DNA of 64,000 nucleotides from Verrucosispora sp. WMMD573 (lineage in GTDB: Bacteria; Actinomycetota; Actinomycetes; Mycobacteriales; Micromonosporaceae), in NCBI RefSeq assembly GCF_027497175.1, contig NZ_CP114901.1, forward strand, positions 1,550,001 through 1,614,000, written 5' to 3'. Shown piece after piece: positions 52,010 to 61,755 of the stretch. Numbering within the stretch: the first letter of the stretch is position 1; each line of letters starts with the position of its first letter. Both the position numbers and the translations under genes were made by a program. The notes under the pieces were generated by a model. That model searched no databases and had not been told where the DNA came from. It saw only the letters and a list, made by a program, of their open reading frames with translations.

Positions 52010-54601
52010 ATGAACACCGAACGCCTCACCACCAAGAGCCGCGAGACCATCACCGGCGCCGTCGCCCTGGCGAACCAGCGGGGGCACGCCACCGTCGAAC
52101 CGTGGCACCTGCTGTTGTCGCTGCTGGACACCGAGGGCTCGACCGCTGCCGGCCTGCTGCGCGCCGTCGGGGCCGACCCGGCCGAGCTGCGCCGCGCCAC
52201 CCAGCGCGCCGTCGACGCGCTGCCCGCCGCCCGTGGCTCCAGCATCGCCGAGCCGACCCTGGCCCGCGAGTTCGTCAACGCCATCGGTGCCGCCGAGCAG
52301 ATCGCCCGCCCGCTGGGCGACGAGTACACCTCCACCGAGCACCTCCTGGCCGGGCTGGCCCGGGTCGGCGGGGCCGTGTCCGCCGCGCTGAAGGCCGCCG
52401 GTGCCACCGAGGAGAGCCTGGTGGCCGCCTTCCCGACGGTGCGTGGCGGGGACCGCCGGGTGACCACCGCCGATCCGGAGCAGACCTACCAGGCGCTCAC
52501 CAAGTACGGCGTGGACCTGACCGCGAGCGCCCGGGACGGCAAGATCGACCCGGTGATCGGGCGGGACTCCGAGATCCGCCGGGTGATCCAGGTGCTGTCC
52601 CGGCGTACCAAGAACAACCCGGTGCTGATCGGCGAGCCCGGTGTCGGCAAGACCGCGATCGTCGAGGGCCTGGCCCAGCGGATCGTGGCCGGCGATGTGC
52701 CGGAGTCGCTGCGCGACAAGAAGCTCGTCTCGCTCGACCTCGGCGCGATGGTCGCCGGTGCGTCGTACCGGGGTCAGTTCGAAGAGCGGTTGAAGTCCGT
52801 CCTGGAGGAGATCAAGAACTCCGACGGGCAGGTAATCACCTTCCTCGACGAGTTGCACACCGTCGTGGGTGCCGGCAAGGGCGAGGGCTCGATGGACGCC
52901 GGCAACATGCTCAAGCCGATGCTGGCCCGTGGTGAGCTGCGCATGGTCGGCGCGACCACGCTCGACGAGTACCGCGAGCACATCGAGAAGGACCCGGCGC
53001 TGGAGCGCCGCTTCCAGCCGGTGTTGGTCGGTGAGCCCACCGTGGAGGACACCATCGGCATCCTGCGCGGGCTCAAGGAGCGCTACGAGGTGCACCACGG
53101 CGTGCGCATCACCGACGCCGCCCTGGTCGCCGCCGCTGCCCTCTCCGACCGGTACATCACCGACCGGTTCCTGCCGGACAAGGCGATCGACCTGGTCGAC
53201 GAGTCCGCCTCCCGGCTCCGGATGGAGATCGACTCGCGCCCGGTCGAGGTGGACGAGATCGAGCGGGCGGTGCGCCGGCTGGAGATCGAGGAGATGGCGC
53301 TGGCCAAGGAGCCGGACGCGGCGTCCGCCGAACGGCTGGAGCGGCTACGCAAGGAGTTGGCCGACAAGCGCGAGCAGCTCACCGCCCTGTCCGAGCGGTG
53401 GCAACTGGAGAAGAGCCACATCACCAAGCTCTCCACCGCCAAGGAGGAGTTGGAGCGGCTCGGCGGCGAGGCCGAGCGGGCCGAGCGCGACGGCGAGCTG
53501 GAGCGCGCCGCCGAGCTGCGGTACGGCCGGATCCCCGCCCTCCAGGCCGAACTTGCCACCGCCGAGGAGGAGTTGGCGCGACTCCAGTCCGCCGGGGCGA
53601 TGCTCAAGGAGGAGGTCGGCGCGGACGACATAGCCGCCGTGGTCGCCTCCTGGACCGGCATCCCCGCCGGTCGGCTGCTGGAGGGTGAAACCGCCAAGCT
53701 GCTGCGGATGGAGGAGTCGCTGCGCGGGCGGGTGGTCGGCCAGACCGAGGCGGTCGCCGCGGTCTCCGACGCCGTCCGCCGCGCGCGGGCCGGAGTCGCC
53801 GACCCGGACCGGCCGACGGGCAGCTTCCTCTTCCTCGGCCCGACAGGTGTCGGCAAGACCGAGCTGGCCAAGGCGCTCGCCGAGTTCCTCTTCGACGACG
53901 AACGGGCCATGGTCCGCATCGACATGAGCGAGTACGGCGAGAAGCACTCCGTGGCCCGTCTGGTCGGCGCGCCGCCCGGCTACGTCGGCTACGAGGAGGG
54001 CGGCCAGCTCACCGAGGCGGTGCGCCGCCGGCCGTACTCGGTGATCCTGCTGGACGAGGTGGAGAAGGCCCACCCGGACGTCTTCGACATCCTGCTCCAG
54101 GTGCTCGACGACGGTCGGCTCACCGACGGCCAGGGGCGTACGGTCGACTTCCGCAACGCCATCCTGATCCTCACCTCAAACCTCGGCTCGGCGGTGATCA
54201 GCGACCTGACGCTGGCCGAGGAGCAGCGCCGTGAGGGCGTCCTGGCAACGGTCCGCTCGCACTTCAAGCCGGAGTTTCTCAACCGGCTCGACGACATCGT
54301 GGTCTTCGCCGCCCTGCACGGTGACGACCTCCGGGCCATCGTGGACATCCAACTGGGGCGGCTGGGGCGGCGTCTCGCCGACCGCCGGTTGACGTTGGAC
54401 GTCACCGAGGAGGCCCGTGGCTGGCTCGCCGAACACGGGTACGACCCGATCTACGGTGCCCGTCCGCTGCGTCGCCTGGTCCAGTCGGCGATCGGGGACC
54501 AACTCGCCCGGGCCCTGCTCGCCGGCGAGGTCCGCGACGGCGACGCGGTGCGGGTCGGCCTCCGGGAGAGCAAGGACGGCCTGTCGGTCACGTCCAGCTG
54601 A
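52010..54601 (+). CDS. clpB: Disaggregase ClpB
   Basis: 863 residues with two AAA+ modules. An N-terminal Clp_N domain (1-145) is followed by AAA-1 with Walker [10 protein letters not shown], a coiled-coil middle domain (about 400-520), and AAA-2 with Walker [10 protein letters not shown] and Walker [13 protein letters not shown]. It rescues aggregated proteins with DnaK. GGGGAG is 4 nt before the ATG. HspR-controlled by the upstream HAIR site. Confidence 0.97.
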   Translation: MNTERLTTKSRETITGAVALANQRGHATVEPWHLLLSLLDTEGSTAAGLLRAVGADPAELRRATQRAVDALPAARGSSIAEPTLAREFVNAIGAAEQIARPLGDEYTSTEHLLAGLARVGGAVSAALKAAGATEESLVAAFPTVRGGDRRVTTADPEQTYQALTKYGVDLTASARDGKIDPVIGRDSEIRRVIQVLSRRTKNNPVLIGEPGVGKTAIVEGLAQRIVAGDVPESLRDKKLVSLDLGAMVAGASYRGQFEERLKSVLEEIKNSDGQVITFLDELHTVVGAGKGEGSMDAGNMLKPMLARGELRMVGATTLDEYREHIEKDPALERRFQPVLVGEPTVEDTIGILRGLKERYEVHHGVRITDAALVAAAALSDRYITDRFLPDKAIDLVDESASRLRMEIDSRPVEVDEIERAVRRLEIEEMALAKEPDAASAERLERLRKELADKREQLTALSERWQLEKSHITKLSTAKEELERLGGEAERAERDGELERAAELRYGRIPALQAELATAEEELARLQSAGAMLKEEVGADDIAAVVASWTGIPAGRLLEGETAKLLRMEESLRGRVVGQTEAVAAVSDAVRRARAGVADPDRPTGSFLFLGPTGVGKTELAKALAEFLFDDERAMVRIDMSEYGEKHSVARLVGAPPGYVGYEEGGQLTEAVRRRPYSVILLDEVEKAHPDVFDILLQVLDDGRLTDGQGRTVDFRNAILILTSNLGSAVISDLTLAEEQRREGVLATVRSHFKPEFLNRLDDIVVFAALHGDDLRAIVDIQLGRLGRRLADRRLTLDVTEEARGWLAEHGYDPIYGARPLRRLVQSAIGDQLARALLAGEVRDGDAVRVGLRESKDGLSVTSS

Positions 54602-54616
54602 ACCCCGTCGCACCGG

Positions 54617-54643
54617 GCCCGCCTCCGACGGGCGGAGGCGGGC
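54617..54643 (+). terminator. Terminator after clpB
   Basis: GCCCGCCTCCG (54617-54627) pairs perfectly with CGGAGGCGGGC (54633-54643) over 5 nt. Confidence 0.75.
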
Positions 54644-54664
54644 TACCGGGGCGAGGATGGAAAC

Positions 54665-55045
54665 ATGTTCGGGATACGGCGCAAGAAGGAATCGGAGCTG
54701 GCGAGGGCCGTCGCGGAACTCGGCCACGCCAGCACGTTGGCGTTCGGCGGGGTCGGGATCGCGGGCACACTGCTGCCCGAGACCGAGGCGTACCAGCGCG
54801 TCGCGGCGGCCCTGACCGATCACCCGGAGGAGGTACGCGACCTGCTCGACCGGCTGCTCACCGGCGGTGCCGCCGCGGGTCGCGTGTACGCCGCCACCCT
54901 GCTGGAACGGCTCGACCCGGCGGCCGGGCGGGCGGCCTGGACGGCGCTGCGCGGTGATGAGGCCGAGCTGAACACCATGACCGGCTGCGTGATGGGCAGC
55001 ACCACCGTCGGGAAGTACGCCGCCGAGCGACTCGACGGGGCATGA
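54665..55045 (+). CDS. Small helical protein of unknown function
   Basis: 126 residues, mostly helical, possibly a HEAT-like repeat protein (LLDRLLTGGAAAGRVYAATLLERLDP region). No membrane helix or signal peptide. ATG 54665 follows GGATGG. It lies just after the clpB terminator and before the Gly/Pro/Tyr-tailed membrane family. Confidence 0.68.
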   Translation: MFGIRRKKESELARAVAELGHASTLAFGGVGIAGTLLPETEAYQRVAAALTDHPEEVRDLLDRLLTGGAAAGRVYAATLLERLDPAAGRAAWTALRGDEAELNTMTGCVMGSTTVGKYAAERLDGA

Positions 55046-55115
55046 TCCGTACGCCGGGACGAGTCCGCCCGAACGGTGCTGCCGAGGCTTGCGATCGGGC
55101 CGTACCGTCCGCGAC

Positions 55116-56255
55116 ATGACCGCGACCGCCGAAGCTCCGGCAGCCGTACCCCCGCCCCACCCGCCGCGCCCCGGCACCGTCACGGTGGCTTTCTGGCTGC
55201 AACTCGCCACCGTGGTGATCCTGCTCGGCCTCGTCACGCTGCTGGTGTTGGCGGCGATCGACTGGAACCACGCAGTCGACCAGGCGGTGCGGCAGGTGCC
55301 GAACGCGGACCCGCACGAGGTACGCGCGGAGCGCTTCAACAGCGTGATGATGGCGGCGGTGTTCGGTGTGCCGGCCCTGCTGCTGGCGCTCTGGCTGGGC
55401 CTGACCGCGCCCCGGGTACGCGCGGGCAGCAACACCGCCCGAGTCATGGTCTTCGTCGCCGGTGGCGTGCAACTGCTGCTCTGCGTCGCCCAGGGCTGTG
55501 CCGGCGCGCTCGTGATTCCGTTCGGTCTGGCGGTCGCGATGACCGAGGGGCCGTACGTCGATGAGTCGTACCCGGAGGACGTGCCGCCGCCGGACGACGA
55601 ATTCTGGCAGGAGTCGGACTTCTTCGAGGCGCTGTACGACCAGCCGACTTCGTTCGACATGTTCTTCCCGCTGGTGGGCCTCGGGGTGCTGCTGGTCTTC
55701 CTGTTCACGGCGGCGGTGGTGCTGCTGTTGGCGCTGCCGCCGGCCCACCGCTGGTTCGTGCCCCGCGCCGAACCGGCAGCCGCCTGGCCGCCCGGGCGCG
55801 ACATCCCGAACGCTTACCTGGTCGGCCACACCGTGCCCATGGGCTATCCCGCGCCGCCCGGGGTTCCCGTGTTACCGAGCTATCCACCGCCGCCCGGTTA
55901 TCCGCCGGGCTATCCGACGCCGCCGCCCGGTTATCCGCCGGGCTATCCGACGCAGCCCGGTTATCCGTCGTCGCCCTGGTATCCGCCGCCGCCCGGGTAT
56001 GGGCTGCCCGGTGCCGGGTATGTGGTGCCCGGGCATCCCGGGTACGCCGTACCCGGTGCCGAGGGCGGCCCGGCTCCGGCCGGGTATCCCGCGCACCACG
56101 CGGCCTCGTCGACCGCTCCGGAGACACCTCCGGCGCCGGCCGCGCCACCCGCGTCGGATGGACCGACCTTCGCGGGCGACGTCACTGCGGCCGGCGGCGA
56201 TGGTGAGTCGGGGCGTTCCGCCGCCCCCGGCGGAACGGATCCCGCCGACCGGTAG
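55116..56255 (+). CDS. Four-helix membrane protein with Pro/Gly/Tyr-rich tail, member 1
   Basis: 379 residues. Four predicted membrane helices (about 25-50, 80-100, 110-135, 190-215) are followed by a long tail with repeats such as PPGYPPGYPT and QPGYPSSPWYP. The last helix ends LALPPAHRWFVP, the same junction seen at 57060 and 58040. TACCGT lies 7 nt before the ATG, so it is probably leaderless. Function unknown. Confidence 0.8.
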   Translation: MTATAEAPAAVPPPHPPRPGTVTVAFWLQLATVVILLGLVTLLVLAAIDWNHAVDQAVRQVPNADPHEVRAERFNSVMMAAVFGVPALLLALWLGLTAPRVRAGSNTARVMVFVAGGVQLLLCVAQGCAGALVIPFGLAVAMTEGPYVDESYPEDVPPPDDEFWQESDFFEALYDQPTSFDMFFPLVGLGVLLVFLFTAAVVLLLALPPAHRWFVPRAEPAAAWPPGRDIPNAYLVGHTVPMGYPAPPGVPVLPSYPPPPGYPPGYPTPPPGYPPGYPTQPGYPSSPWYPPPPGYGLPGAGYVVPGHPGYAVPGAEGGPAPAGYPAHHAASSTAPETPPAPAAPPASDGPTFAGDVTAAGGDGESGRSAAPGGTDPADR

Positions 56256-56328
56256 CCGGTTGGCGGTGGGCGGCGGCTGCCCGGATCATGGTCGACGTCC
56301 CCGCCGAACTGTCTCGGGAGGTGACCGG

Positions 56329-56928
56329 ATGGACGGGACGACGGCGTACCTGGCGGCCGGTTGCCTGGTCGGGGTGGTCGTCGCCGGGTTGACGCTGCGC
56401 TGGTGGCGCGACAGGTCGGCTGCGGCACGTCGGCAGCAGGAGCGGTACGGCGGGAACCGACGTGACCCGAGTCGGATCGAGGTCGGGGACATCGTCGAGA
56501 TCGGCGACGCCGCCTACTCGGTGCGGGGCTCGATTCGCCTGGTGGAGGGCGAGTGGAGGTGGGCCGAGCACCTCCTCGACGACCGCGATGAGCACGGCGG
56601 CCGGCGCCGGCTCTCGGTGGCGGAGAGTCCCGCATTCGAACTGGTGTTGTGGGAGTCGGTGCCGCGCGACGCCGCAGTCACGCCGGGCGCGCCCGAGGTG
56701 GAGTCCGGCGGGCGGCGCTACAGCTGGCACGAGTCCGGCCAGGCCCGGTACACCGCCTCCGGGGCCACCGACCTGACGCCGAGCGGCACCATGCGCTACC
56801 ACGACTACCGCGCCCCGGGCGGAGCGCGGCTCACCTTCGAGGCGTACGGAGAGGCGGGCTGGGCAATGGCCCGTGGCGAACGGCTGGACGGTGCCGGGGT
56901 GACCGTCCACCCGCAGAACGGGTCCTGA
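56329..56928 (+). CDS. DUF4178 protein with N-terminal membrane helix
   Basis: 199 residues. One membrane helix (about 6-25), then a DUF4178 domain with IEVGDIVEIGDAAYSVRG and EGEWRWAEHLLDD, followed by the YSWHESGQARYTASG strand region. DUF4178 proteins are often near membrane-stress and PspA-like genes, but their role is unknown. GGGAGG lies 7 nt before ATG 56329. Confidence 0.84.
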   Translation: MDGTTAYLAAGCLVGVVVAGLTLRWWRDRSAAARRQQERYGGNRRDPSRIEVGDIVEIGDAAYSVRGSIRLVEGEWRWAEHLLDDRDEHGGRRRLSVAESPAFELVLWESVPRDAAVTPGAPEVESGGRRYSWHESGQARYTASGATDLTPSGTMRYHDYRAPGGARLTFEAYGEAGWAMARGERLDGAGVTVHPQNGS

Positions 56929-57059
56929 AACGGGAGATCGGCCCGTCCTATCGATCCCGATCGACCGGGTGGCCGGTCATGCGCCCACCGCTCGGCGTCG
57001 CACCGTGCCGGAATGGCCTGTTGCCGATACGGTGAAGCGCGTTCCAGGAAGGGAGAAAG

Positions 57060-57884
57060 ATGGTCGATCCTCAGAACACGCCGGCCCGGTCGCGGCCGGG
57101 CGTGGTGACGATATCCACCTACCTGCTGTTGCTGTTCGCGCTCTGTCAGCTGATCAGCGTGATCATCTCGCTGGCCACCATCGGCACTGTCCGCGATGTG
57201 ATGGAGGAGGCGTACCGCGACTCCACCGTCGAGGGGGCGGAGAACGTCGCCGACATCACCGTCGTGATCGGCGTCGGCACCGCCATCTTCCTGCTCGTGG
57301 TCGCGTTCGCGCTGTTCGGCCTGGGGCTGATGAACCTGCGCGGCAAGAACGGCTCCCGGATCGCCACCTGGATCGTCGGTGGCATCCTCTTCTGCTGCAC
57401 CGGCTTCAATCTGCTCAGCGGGTTCGTCGGCACCTTCAGCGCGCCCGGCGACACCAGTGGAGACATGCCCAGTGCCGAGGAGATCCAGCGTCGGCTGGAG
57501 GAGGCGTTGCCGAGCTGGACCACGCCGGTCAGCATCCTGCTCGGCGTGATCAGCCTGATCTCGCTGCTGGCGGCGCTGATCCTGCTGGCGCTGCCCAAGG
57601 CCAACGAGTTCTTCCGTAAGCCGACCCAGCAGTGGGAGCCGCCCACGCCCGGCGGCGCCTACCCGAGCCAGCCCGGCTACCCGCAGACCCCCGGTTACCC
57701 GGGCACCACGCCGGCCGAGCCGGGTTACCCCGGCACCCCGCAGCAGCCGGGCGAGCCCGGCTACCCGGCCACCGGCAGCCAGCCACCGGCCGGTGACCAG
57801 GGTGGCCAGCCGAGCGGGCAGACTCCGCCGTCGGATGGCCCGCAGCAGCCCGGCACCCAGCCGCCCACCGATCGCCCCGGCTGA
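57060..57884 (+). CDS. Four-helix membrane protein with Pro/Gly/Tyr-rich tail, member 2
   Basis: 274 residues. Four membrane helices end with LALPKANEFFRKP; the tail has PGYPQTPGYPGTTP-type repeats. Paralogue of the 55116 and 58040 genes by topology, junction motif and tail type. AGGGAG precedes ATG 57060. Function unknown. Confidence 0.82.
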   Translation: MVDPQNTPARSRPGVVTISTYLLLLFALCQLISVIISLATIGTVRDVMEEAYRDSTVEGAENVADITVVIGVGTAIFLLVVAFALFGLGLMNLRGKNGSRIATWIVGGILFCCTGFNLLSGFVGTFSAPGDTSGDMPSAEEIQRRLEEALPSWTTPVSILLGVISLISLLAALILLALPKANEFFRKPTQQWEPPTPGGAYPSQPGYPQTPGYPGTTPAEPGYPGTPQQPGEPGYPATGSQPPAGDQGGQPSGQTPPSDGPQQPGTQPPTDRPG

Positions 57885-58039
57885 CCTTCGGTGAGTTGAC
57901 GCGGGTGTCGACGTCCCTGGGTCGGCGGGTGCTTGAACGCTGCCTCGGCTCGCCCCAGGTCTTCGACACACGTGTAACGCACGTCCGCGACGGTCCCTCC
58001 GAGTAGGTTGCTTCCGAACGCCTACCGGAGGGACTCGTC

Positions 58040-58723
58040 GTGTCGTACCCCGAACAGGCACCGGCTCGCCGGCCGGCCACGGTCGTGCTGGCCGTGTCGA
58101 CGCTGGCGGTGATGGCGCTCGGCGCGCTCGTGTACGCGGTGATCGGGCTCGCGTCGCTCAGCGGCACGGTGGACCGGTTCCGCGCGACGGCCGACGCCGA
58201 CCCCGGTCAGGTCGACGCGGCGGTGGCGCTGGTGCGGGCCTCGGTCGCGGTGTCGGCGGTGCTGAGCATTCTCGCCGGTCTGCTTCTGGTCGGCCTGGCC
58301 GTGGGGCTGGCCGCCCGCCGGCCGGCGGCCCGGGTGGCGACCTGGGTGGTCGCCGGGCTGGGCATCTGCTGCGGATGTGGTGGGCTCGCCACCCTGATCG
58401 TGCAGCGCGCCGTGCCGCTGGATTTCGGTGACGACCGGGCGACCGCTGAGTTGCTCGCCGGGCTGCCGGACGCCTATCCGTCCTGGTGGATTCCGCTCAC
58501 CGCCACCCTTTCGATCGCTCAGGTGCTCGGTTACCTTGTGGTAGCCGTGCTGCTGGCACTGCCTGCGGCCAACGCCTGGTTCCGGCGTCGGCCAGCACCC
58601 CAACGACCGGTGTTCCCCGACCAGCCACCCACGCCACCGTTCGGGCAGGCACCGGCGGCACCGCCGTACCAGCCTTACCCGCCGCCCGGGGCGCCGACGT
58701 CGCCCCCGAACCCGCCGAGGTGA
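58040..58723 (+). CDS. Four-helix membrane protein with Pro-rich tail, member 3
   Basis: 227 residues. Four membrane helices end with LALPAANAWFRRRP; the tail is short and Pro/Tyr-rich (PYQPYPPPGAP). A CCGCGG Cys cluster (GICCGCGG) sits in helix 3. GGAGG precedes GTG 58040. The stop overlaps the next ATG (TGATG). Paralogue of members 1 and 2. Confidence 0.82.
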   Translation: MSYPEQAPARRPATVVLAVSTLAVMALGALVYAVIGLASLSGTVDRFRATADADPGQVDAAVALVRASVAVSAVLSILAGLLLVGLAVGLAARRPAARVATWVVAGLGICCGCGGLATLIVQRAVPLDFGDDRATAELLAGLPDAYPSWWIPLTATLSIAQVLGYLVVAVLLALPAANAWFRRRPAPQRPVFPDQPPTPPFGQAPAAPPYQPYPPPGAPTSPPNPPR

Positions 58724-59538
58724 TGACGCCCGTGACGCCCGACCGGACTGCCGAACGATGGGCGTTGATCACCGGGGCGACGGCGGGCATCGGAGCGGCC
58801 TTCGCCACCCGGCTCGCCTCCGACGGATGGCACCTGGTGCTGGTCGCCCGCGACGCGACCCGGCTAACGGCCCAGGCCGCCGAGTTGACCGGTCGGCACG
58901 GCGTGGAGACCGAGACCCTCGCCGCCGATCTGTCCACCGACGACGGTTGCGCCGCGGTCGAACGTCGTTTGACTGACGGCCCGCCCGTCGAGCTTCTGGT
59001 CAACAACGCCGGCATCAGTCTGAACAAGCCCTTCCTCCGATCGTCCGTTCAGGATGAGACCCGACTGCTGCGGCTGAACGTCCACGCGGTGCTTCGGCTG
59101 ACCCTCGCCGCGCTGGCCACGATGACCGAGCGGCGTAGTGGGGCAGTGATTAATGTCTCTTCCGTGGCGGGTTTCGGCGCGGTGATGCCCGGATCCACGT
59201 ACTCGGCCAGCAAGGCGTGGGTCACCAACTTCAGCGAGTCCGTCGGACAGTCCGCCCGCCCCTTCGGCGTACGCGTGATGGCCCTCTGCCCGGGTTACAC
59301 CCGCACGGAGTTCCACCAGCGAGCCGGTATCGACATGTCGAAAACTCCCGGATGGATGTGGCTCGAAGCCGCCAATGTGGTCGATGAGGCCCTGCGTGAC
59401 CTGCGCAAAGGCAAGTTGGTGAGCGTCCCGTCGTGGAAGTACAAGCTGGCCGTGGCGGGGCTGCGGCACGCCCCGCGTCGCCTGCTCGACGTGGTCTCCA
59501 GGGACACCCGGGGGCGCATCGGCCGCGACCGCGGCTGA
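58723..59538 (+). CDS. Short-chain dehydrogenase/reductase
   Basis: 271 residues of the classical SDR fold: cofactor motif TGATAGIG near the N-terminus, the NNAG motif (LVNNAGIS), catalytic Ser in NVSSVAG, and Tyr160/Lys164 in YSASK. The dinucleotide loop VARDATRL suggests NADP preference. Substrate unknown. ATG 58723 shares a base with the upstream stop, so it is coupled to the membrane-protein gene. Confidence 0.92.
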   Translation: MTPVTPDRTAERWALITGATAGIGAAFATRLASDGWHLVLVARDATRLTAQAAELTGRHGVETETLAADLSTDDGCAAVERRLTDGPPVELLVNNAGISLNKPFLRSSVQDETRLLRLNVHAVLRLTLAALATMTERRSGAVINVSSVAGFGAVMPGSTYSASKAWVTNFSESVGQSARPFGVRVMALCPGYTRTEFHQRAGIDMSKTPGWMWLEAANVVDEALRDLRKGKLVSVPSWKYKLAVAGLRHAPRRLLDVVSRDTRGRIGRDRG

Positions 59539-59705
59539 CCGGCGGCCGAGCAGCCGATCGCCTGGCGGAGCGGAAGACCTGACTCGACCCGCCCCTGATG
59601 ATCGACGTAGCGTAACCGGACATCGCCGCTCATCTGTCCCCCGGAGGGTTGACCAGAGTGGCCCGCACACGCGGCACACAGACTTGCGCAGTACCCTCTA
59701 TCCCC

Positions 59706-60236
59706 ATGGGGGACCACGACGACCTGCGTAAATTCATCTCCGACCTGGCTGTTGTACATGGCCGGGTGGTGCTCTCCTCCGGGCGGGAGGCCGACTGGTA
59801 TGTGGACCTGCGTCGCGTCACGCTGCATAACCAGGCGGCACCGTTGGTGGGACGGGTGATGCGGGAGCTGACCGCCGACTGGTCGTACGACGCGGTGGGC
59901 GGTCTGACCCTGGGGGCCGACCCGATCGCCTTCGCGATGCTGCACGCTGCCGGGCGTCCGTTGGACGCGTTCGTGGTCCGCAAGGCGGGCAAGGCGCACG
60001 GGCTGCAACGTCGCATCGAGGGGCCCGATGTGGCGGGTCGCCGGGTTCTGGCGGTGGAGGACACCTCTACCACCGGGGGAAGTGTGCTGACCGCCGTCGA
60101 GGCCCTTCGCGAGGCCGGGGCCGAGGTCGTGGGGGTGGCGGTTATTGTTGATCGTGGTGCCGGCGACGCGGTGCGAGCCGCCGGATTGCCCTATCGGGCG
60201 GCCTATACGTTGGCTGACCTCGGCCTTGTGGCGTAA
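59706..60236 (+). CDS. pyrE: Orotate phosphoribosyltransferase PyrE
   Basis: 176 residues, type I phosphoribosyltransferase fold with PRPP motif VLAVEDTSTTGGS, VVRKAGKAHG and GGLTLGADPIAFA. It makes OMP from orotate and PRPP in pyrimidine synthesis. TACCCT lies 8 nt before ATG 59706 and there is no ribosome site, so the mRNA is probably leaderless; an upstream GTG at 59649 would add 19 residues not seen in the family. Confidence 0.94.
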   Translation: MGDHDDLRKFISDLAVVHGRVVLSSGREADWYVDLRRVTLHNQAAPLVGRVMRELTADWSYDAVGGLTLGADPIAFAMLHAAGRPLDAFVVRKAGKAHGLQRRIEGPDVAGRRVLAVEDTSTTGGSVLTAVEALREAGAEVVGVAVIVDRGAGDAVRAAGLPYRAAYTLADLGLVA

Positions 60237-60293
60237 AAGTCTGCCGATTCGGATCTGCTGATATGCAGGCGGATCGATGCTGCTGGTGGAAGG

Positions 60294-60671
60294 ATGGAAT
60301 ACGTGGGAACTGCGTTGGCCGAAATGACTATGCCTCAGATCTCGCCGCTTGCCGGCGAGCCGATCGAACGCGCCGACGCCGAGCGGCTGGCGGGGGTCCT
60401 CAAGGCCCTTGCCGACCCCGCTCGGCTGCGGCTGCTCAGCCTGATCCAGTCGGCACCCGAGGGAGAAGCGTGCGTGTGTGACCTCACCGCGCCGCTCGGC
60501 CTCTCCCAGCCGACGGTCAGCCACCACCTCCGAATCCTCACCGAGGCCGGCTTGCTGGAGCGGGAGAAGCGCGGTGTGTGGGCCTACTACCGGTTGGTCC
60601 CGACCGCGATCGCCACGATCGCCGACCTGCTGACCCCGCCGCGTAAGCGGGCCACCAAAAAGGCTCGCTGA
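60294..60671 (+). CDS. ArsR-family metal-responsive repressor
   Basis: 125 residues with a winged helix-turn-helix of the ArsR/SmtB type (LKALADPARLRLLSLI, CVCDLTAPLGLSQPTVSHHLRIL, GLLEREKRGVWAYYRL). Cys60 and Cys62 in EACVCDL occupy the alpha3 metal site (ELCVCDL), so As(III), Sb(III), Cd or Pb sensing is likely. No efflux target lies beside it; the next gene, popT, is convergent. AAGGATGG is close to the ATG; a later ATG (MTMPQIS) is possible. Confidence 0.88.
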   Translation: MEYVGTALAEMTMPQISPLAGEPIERADAERLAGVLKALADPARLRLLSLIQSAPEGEACVCDLTAPLGLSQPTVSHHLRILTEAGLLEREKRGVWAYYRLVPTAIATIADLLTPPRKRATKKAR

Positions 60672-60678
60672 ACCGGAA

Positions 60679-60716
60679 CCGCTTGGTGGCGGCCCGGTCG
60701 GGCAGCCACCAAGCGG
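60679..60716. terminator. Bidirectional terminator hairpin
   Basis: CCGCTTGGTGGC (60679-60690) pairs perfectly with GCCACCAAGCGG (60705-60716) over 14 nt, between convergent genes. Confidence 0.82.
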
Positions 60717-60722
60717 CGGTCG

Positions 60723-61658
60723 TCAGTGGACGCGTGGCGTCTCGTACGTCTCCTCGGTGAGATCCCGGGCGGCCCGGCGCAGCCGACGACGCTCGGCGAT
60801 GATCATTGCCGTGACCACGGCGACACCAACCAGGAAAAGCGCCACAATGGACGGTACGTGGTCGCCCGGCGCGTGCAGGGCACGGTCCTCGGACTGCCAC
60901 GGCCACAGTGCGCGCAGGCTGCCCAGGATGACGCCGGCCATCACCGCCAGGGTCATCCGGCGGTGCTGCTCAAGCAGCCACTGGAGCAGCTTGACGAAGA
61001 GCGCCAGGCCGATGACCATGCCCGTGGCGAAGATCGCCAGGTAGCCGAAGTCGCGATCGTTGACGGCGCTGATGGTCGGCTCATACAGGCCGACGGTGAG
61101 CAGCAGGAACGACCCGGAGACCCCGGGCAGCACCAGGGCACAGACCGCGACCGCCGCCGCGACCAGTACGACCAACGGGTGCGGTTCGATGGTGGCCTGC
61201 GGCAGGCCGGTCAGAATGAACGCCGCCACCGCGGCGACGATCAGAGCGAGCACCTCCGGCCCGCGCCACGGCTTGCCGACCATCGAGATCGGCACCAGCA
61301 CCGAGGCGAGGACCAGCCCGAGGAAGAGTCCTCTGGTCTGTTCCGGATGGTCGACCAGCAGCGGTTCGAGTAGCTTCGCCGCGATCAGCAGGCCGGGCAG
61401 CATGCCGATCAGCAGCGGGATCACCACCTCCCAGTGCACCTGCCGTAGCTGGTGCCCCGCCCGCGTCCACCCGCGCCCGCGCGGGACGTCGGTCACCGCG
61501 TACCGCACCGTGTTCACCAGATGCCCGGCGGACGCGATGACCCGCTCGTACACGCCGGTCACCAGTGCGATCGTCCCGCCGCTGACCCCTGGCACGGCCT
61601 CGGCCACACCGATGGCCGCGCCGCGCAGGACATGGCCTACCCGTTCGCCCAATGCCAT
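60723..61658 (-). CDS. popT: DUF368 membrane protein, undecaprenyl-phosphate flippase PopT
   Basis: 311 residues with about 8-9 membrane helices. Two inverted-repeat signatures, VPGVSGGTIALVTG and LPGVSGSFLLLTVG, mark the DUF368/PopT family, which recycles undecaprenyl phosphate across the membrane for cell-wall synthesis. ATG 61658 gives a standard start. The stop lies 7 bp from a bidirectional terminator. Confidence 0.92.
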   Translation of the reverse strand: MALGERVGHVLRGAAIGVAEAVPGVSGGTIALVTGVYERVIASAGHLVNTVRYAVTDVPRGRGWTRAGHQLRQVHWEVVIPLLIGMLPGLLIAAKLLEPLLVDHPEQTRGLFLGLVLASVLVPISMVGKPWRGPEVLALIVAAVAAFILTGLPQATIEPHPLVVLVAAAVAVCALVLPGVSGSFLLLTVGLYEPTISAVNDRDFGYLAIFATGMVIGLALFVKLLQWLLEQHRRMTLAVMAGVILGSLRALWPWQSEDRALHAPGDHVPSIVALFLVGVAVVTAMIIAERRRLRRAARDLTEETYETPRVH

Positions 61659-61755
61659 GAAGATTCCGTTCCGTGATTCGCTCGATCACTGGCCCCATGT
61701 GGCGTCCGCCACGGTCAATCAGGCTACCGGGGGCTCGGTCGCCCGCCCGGCCAGG

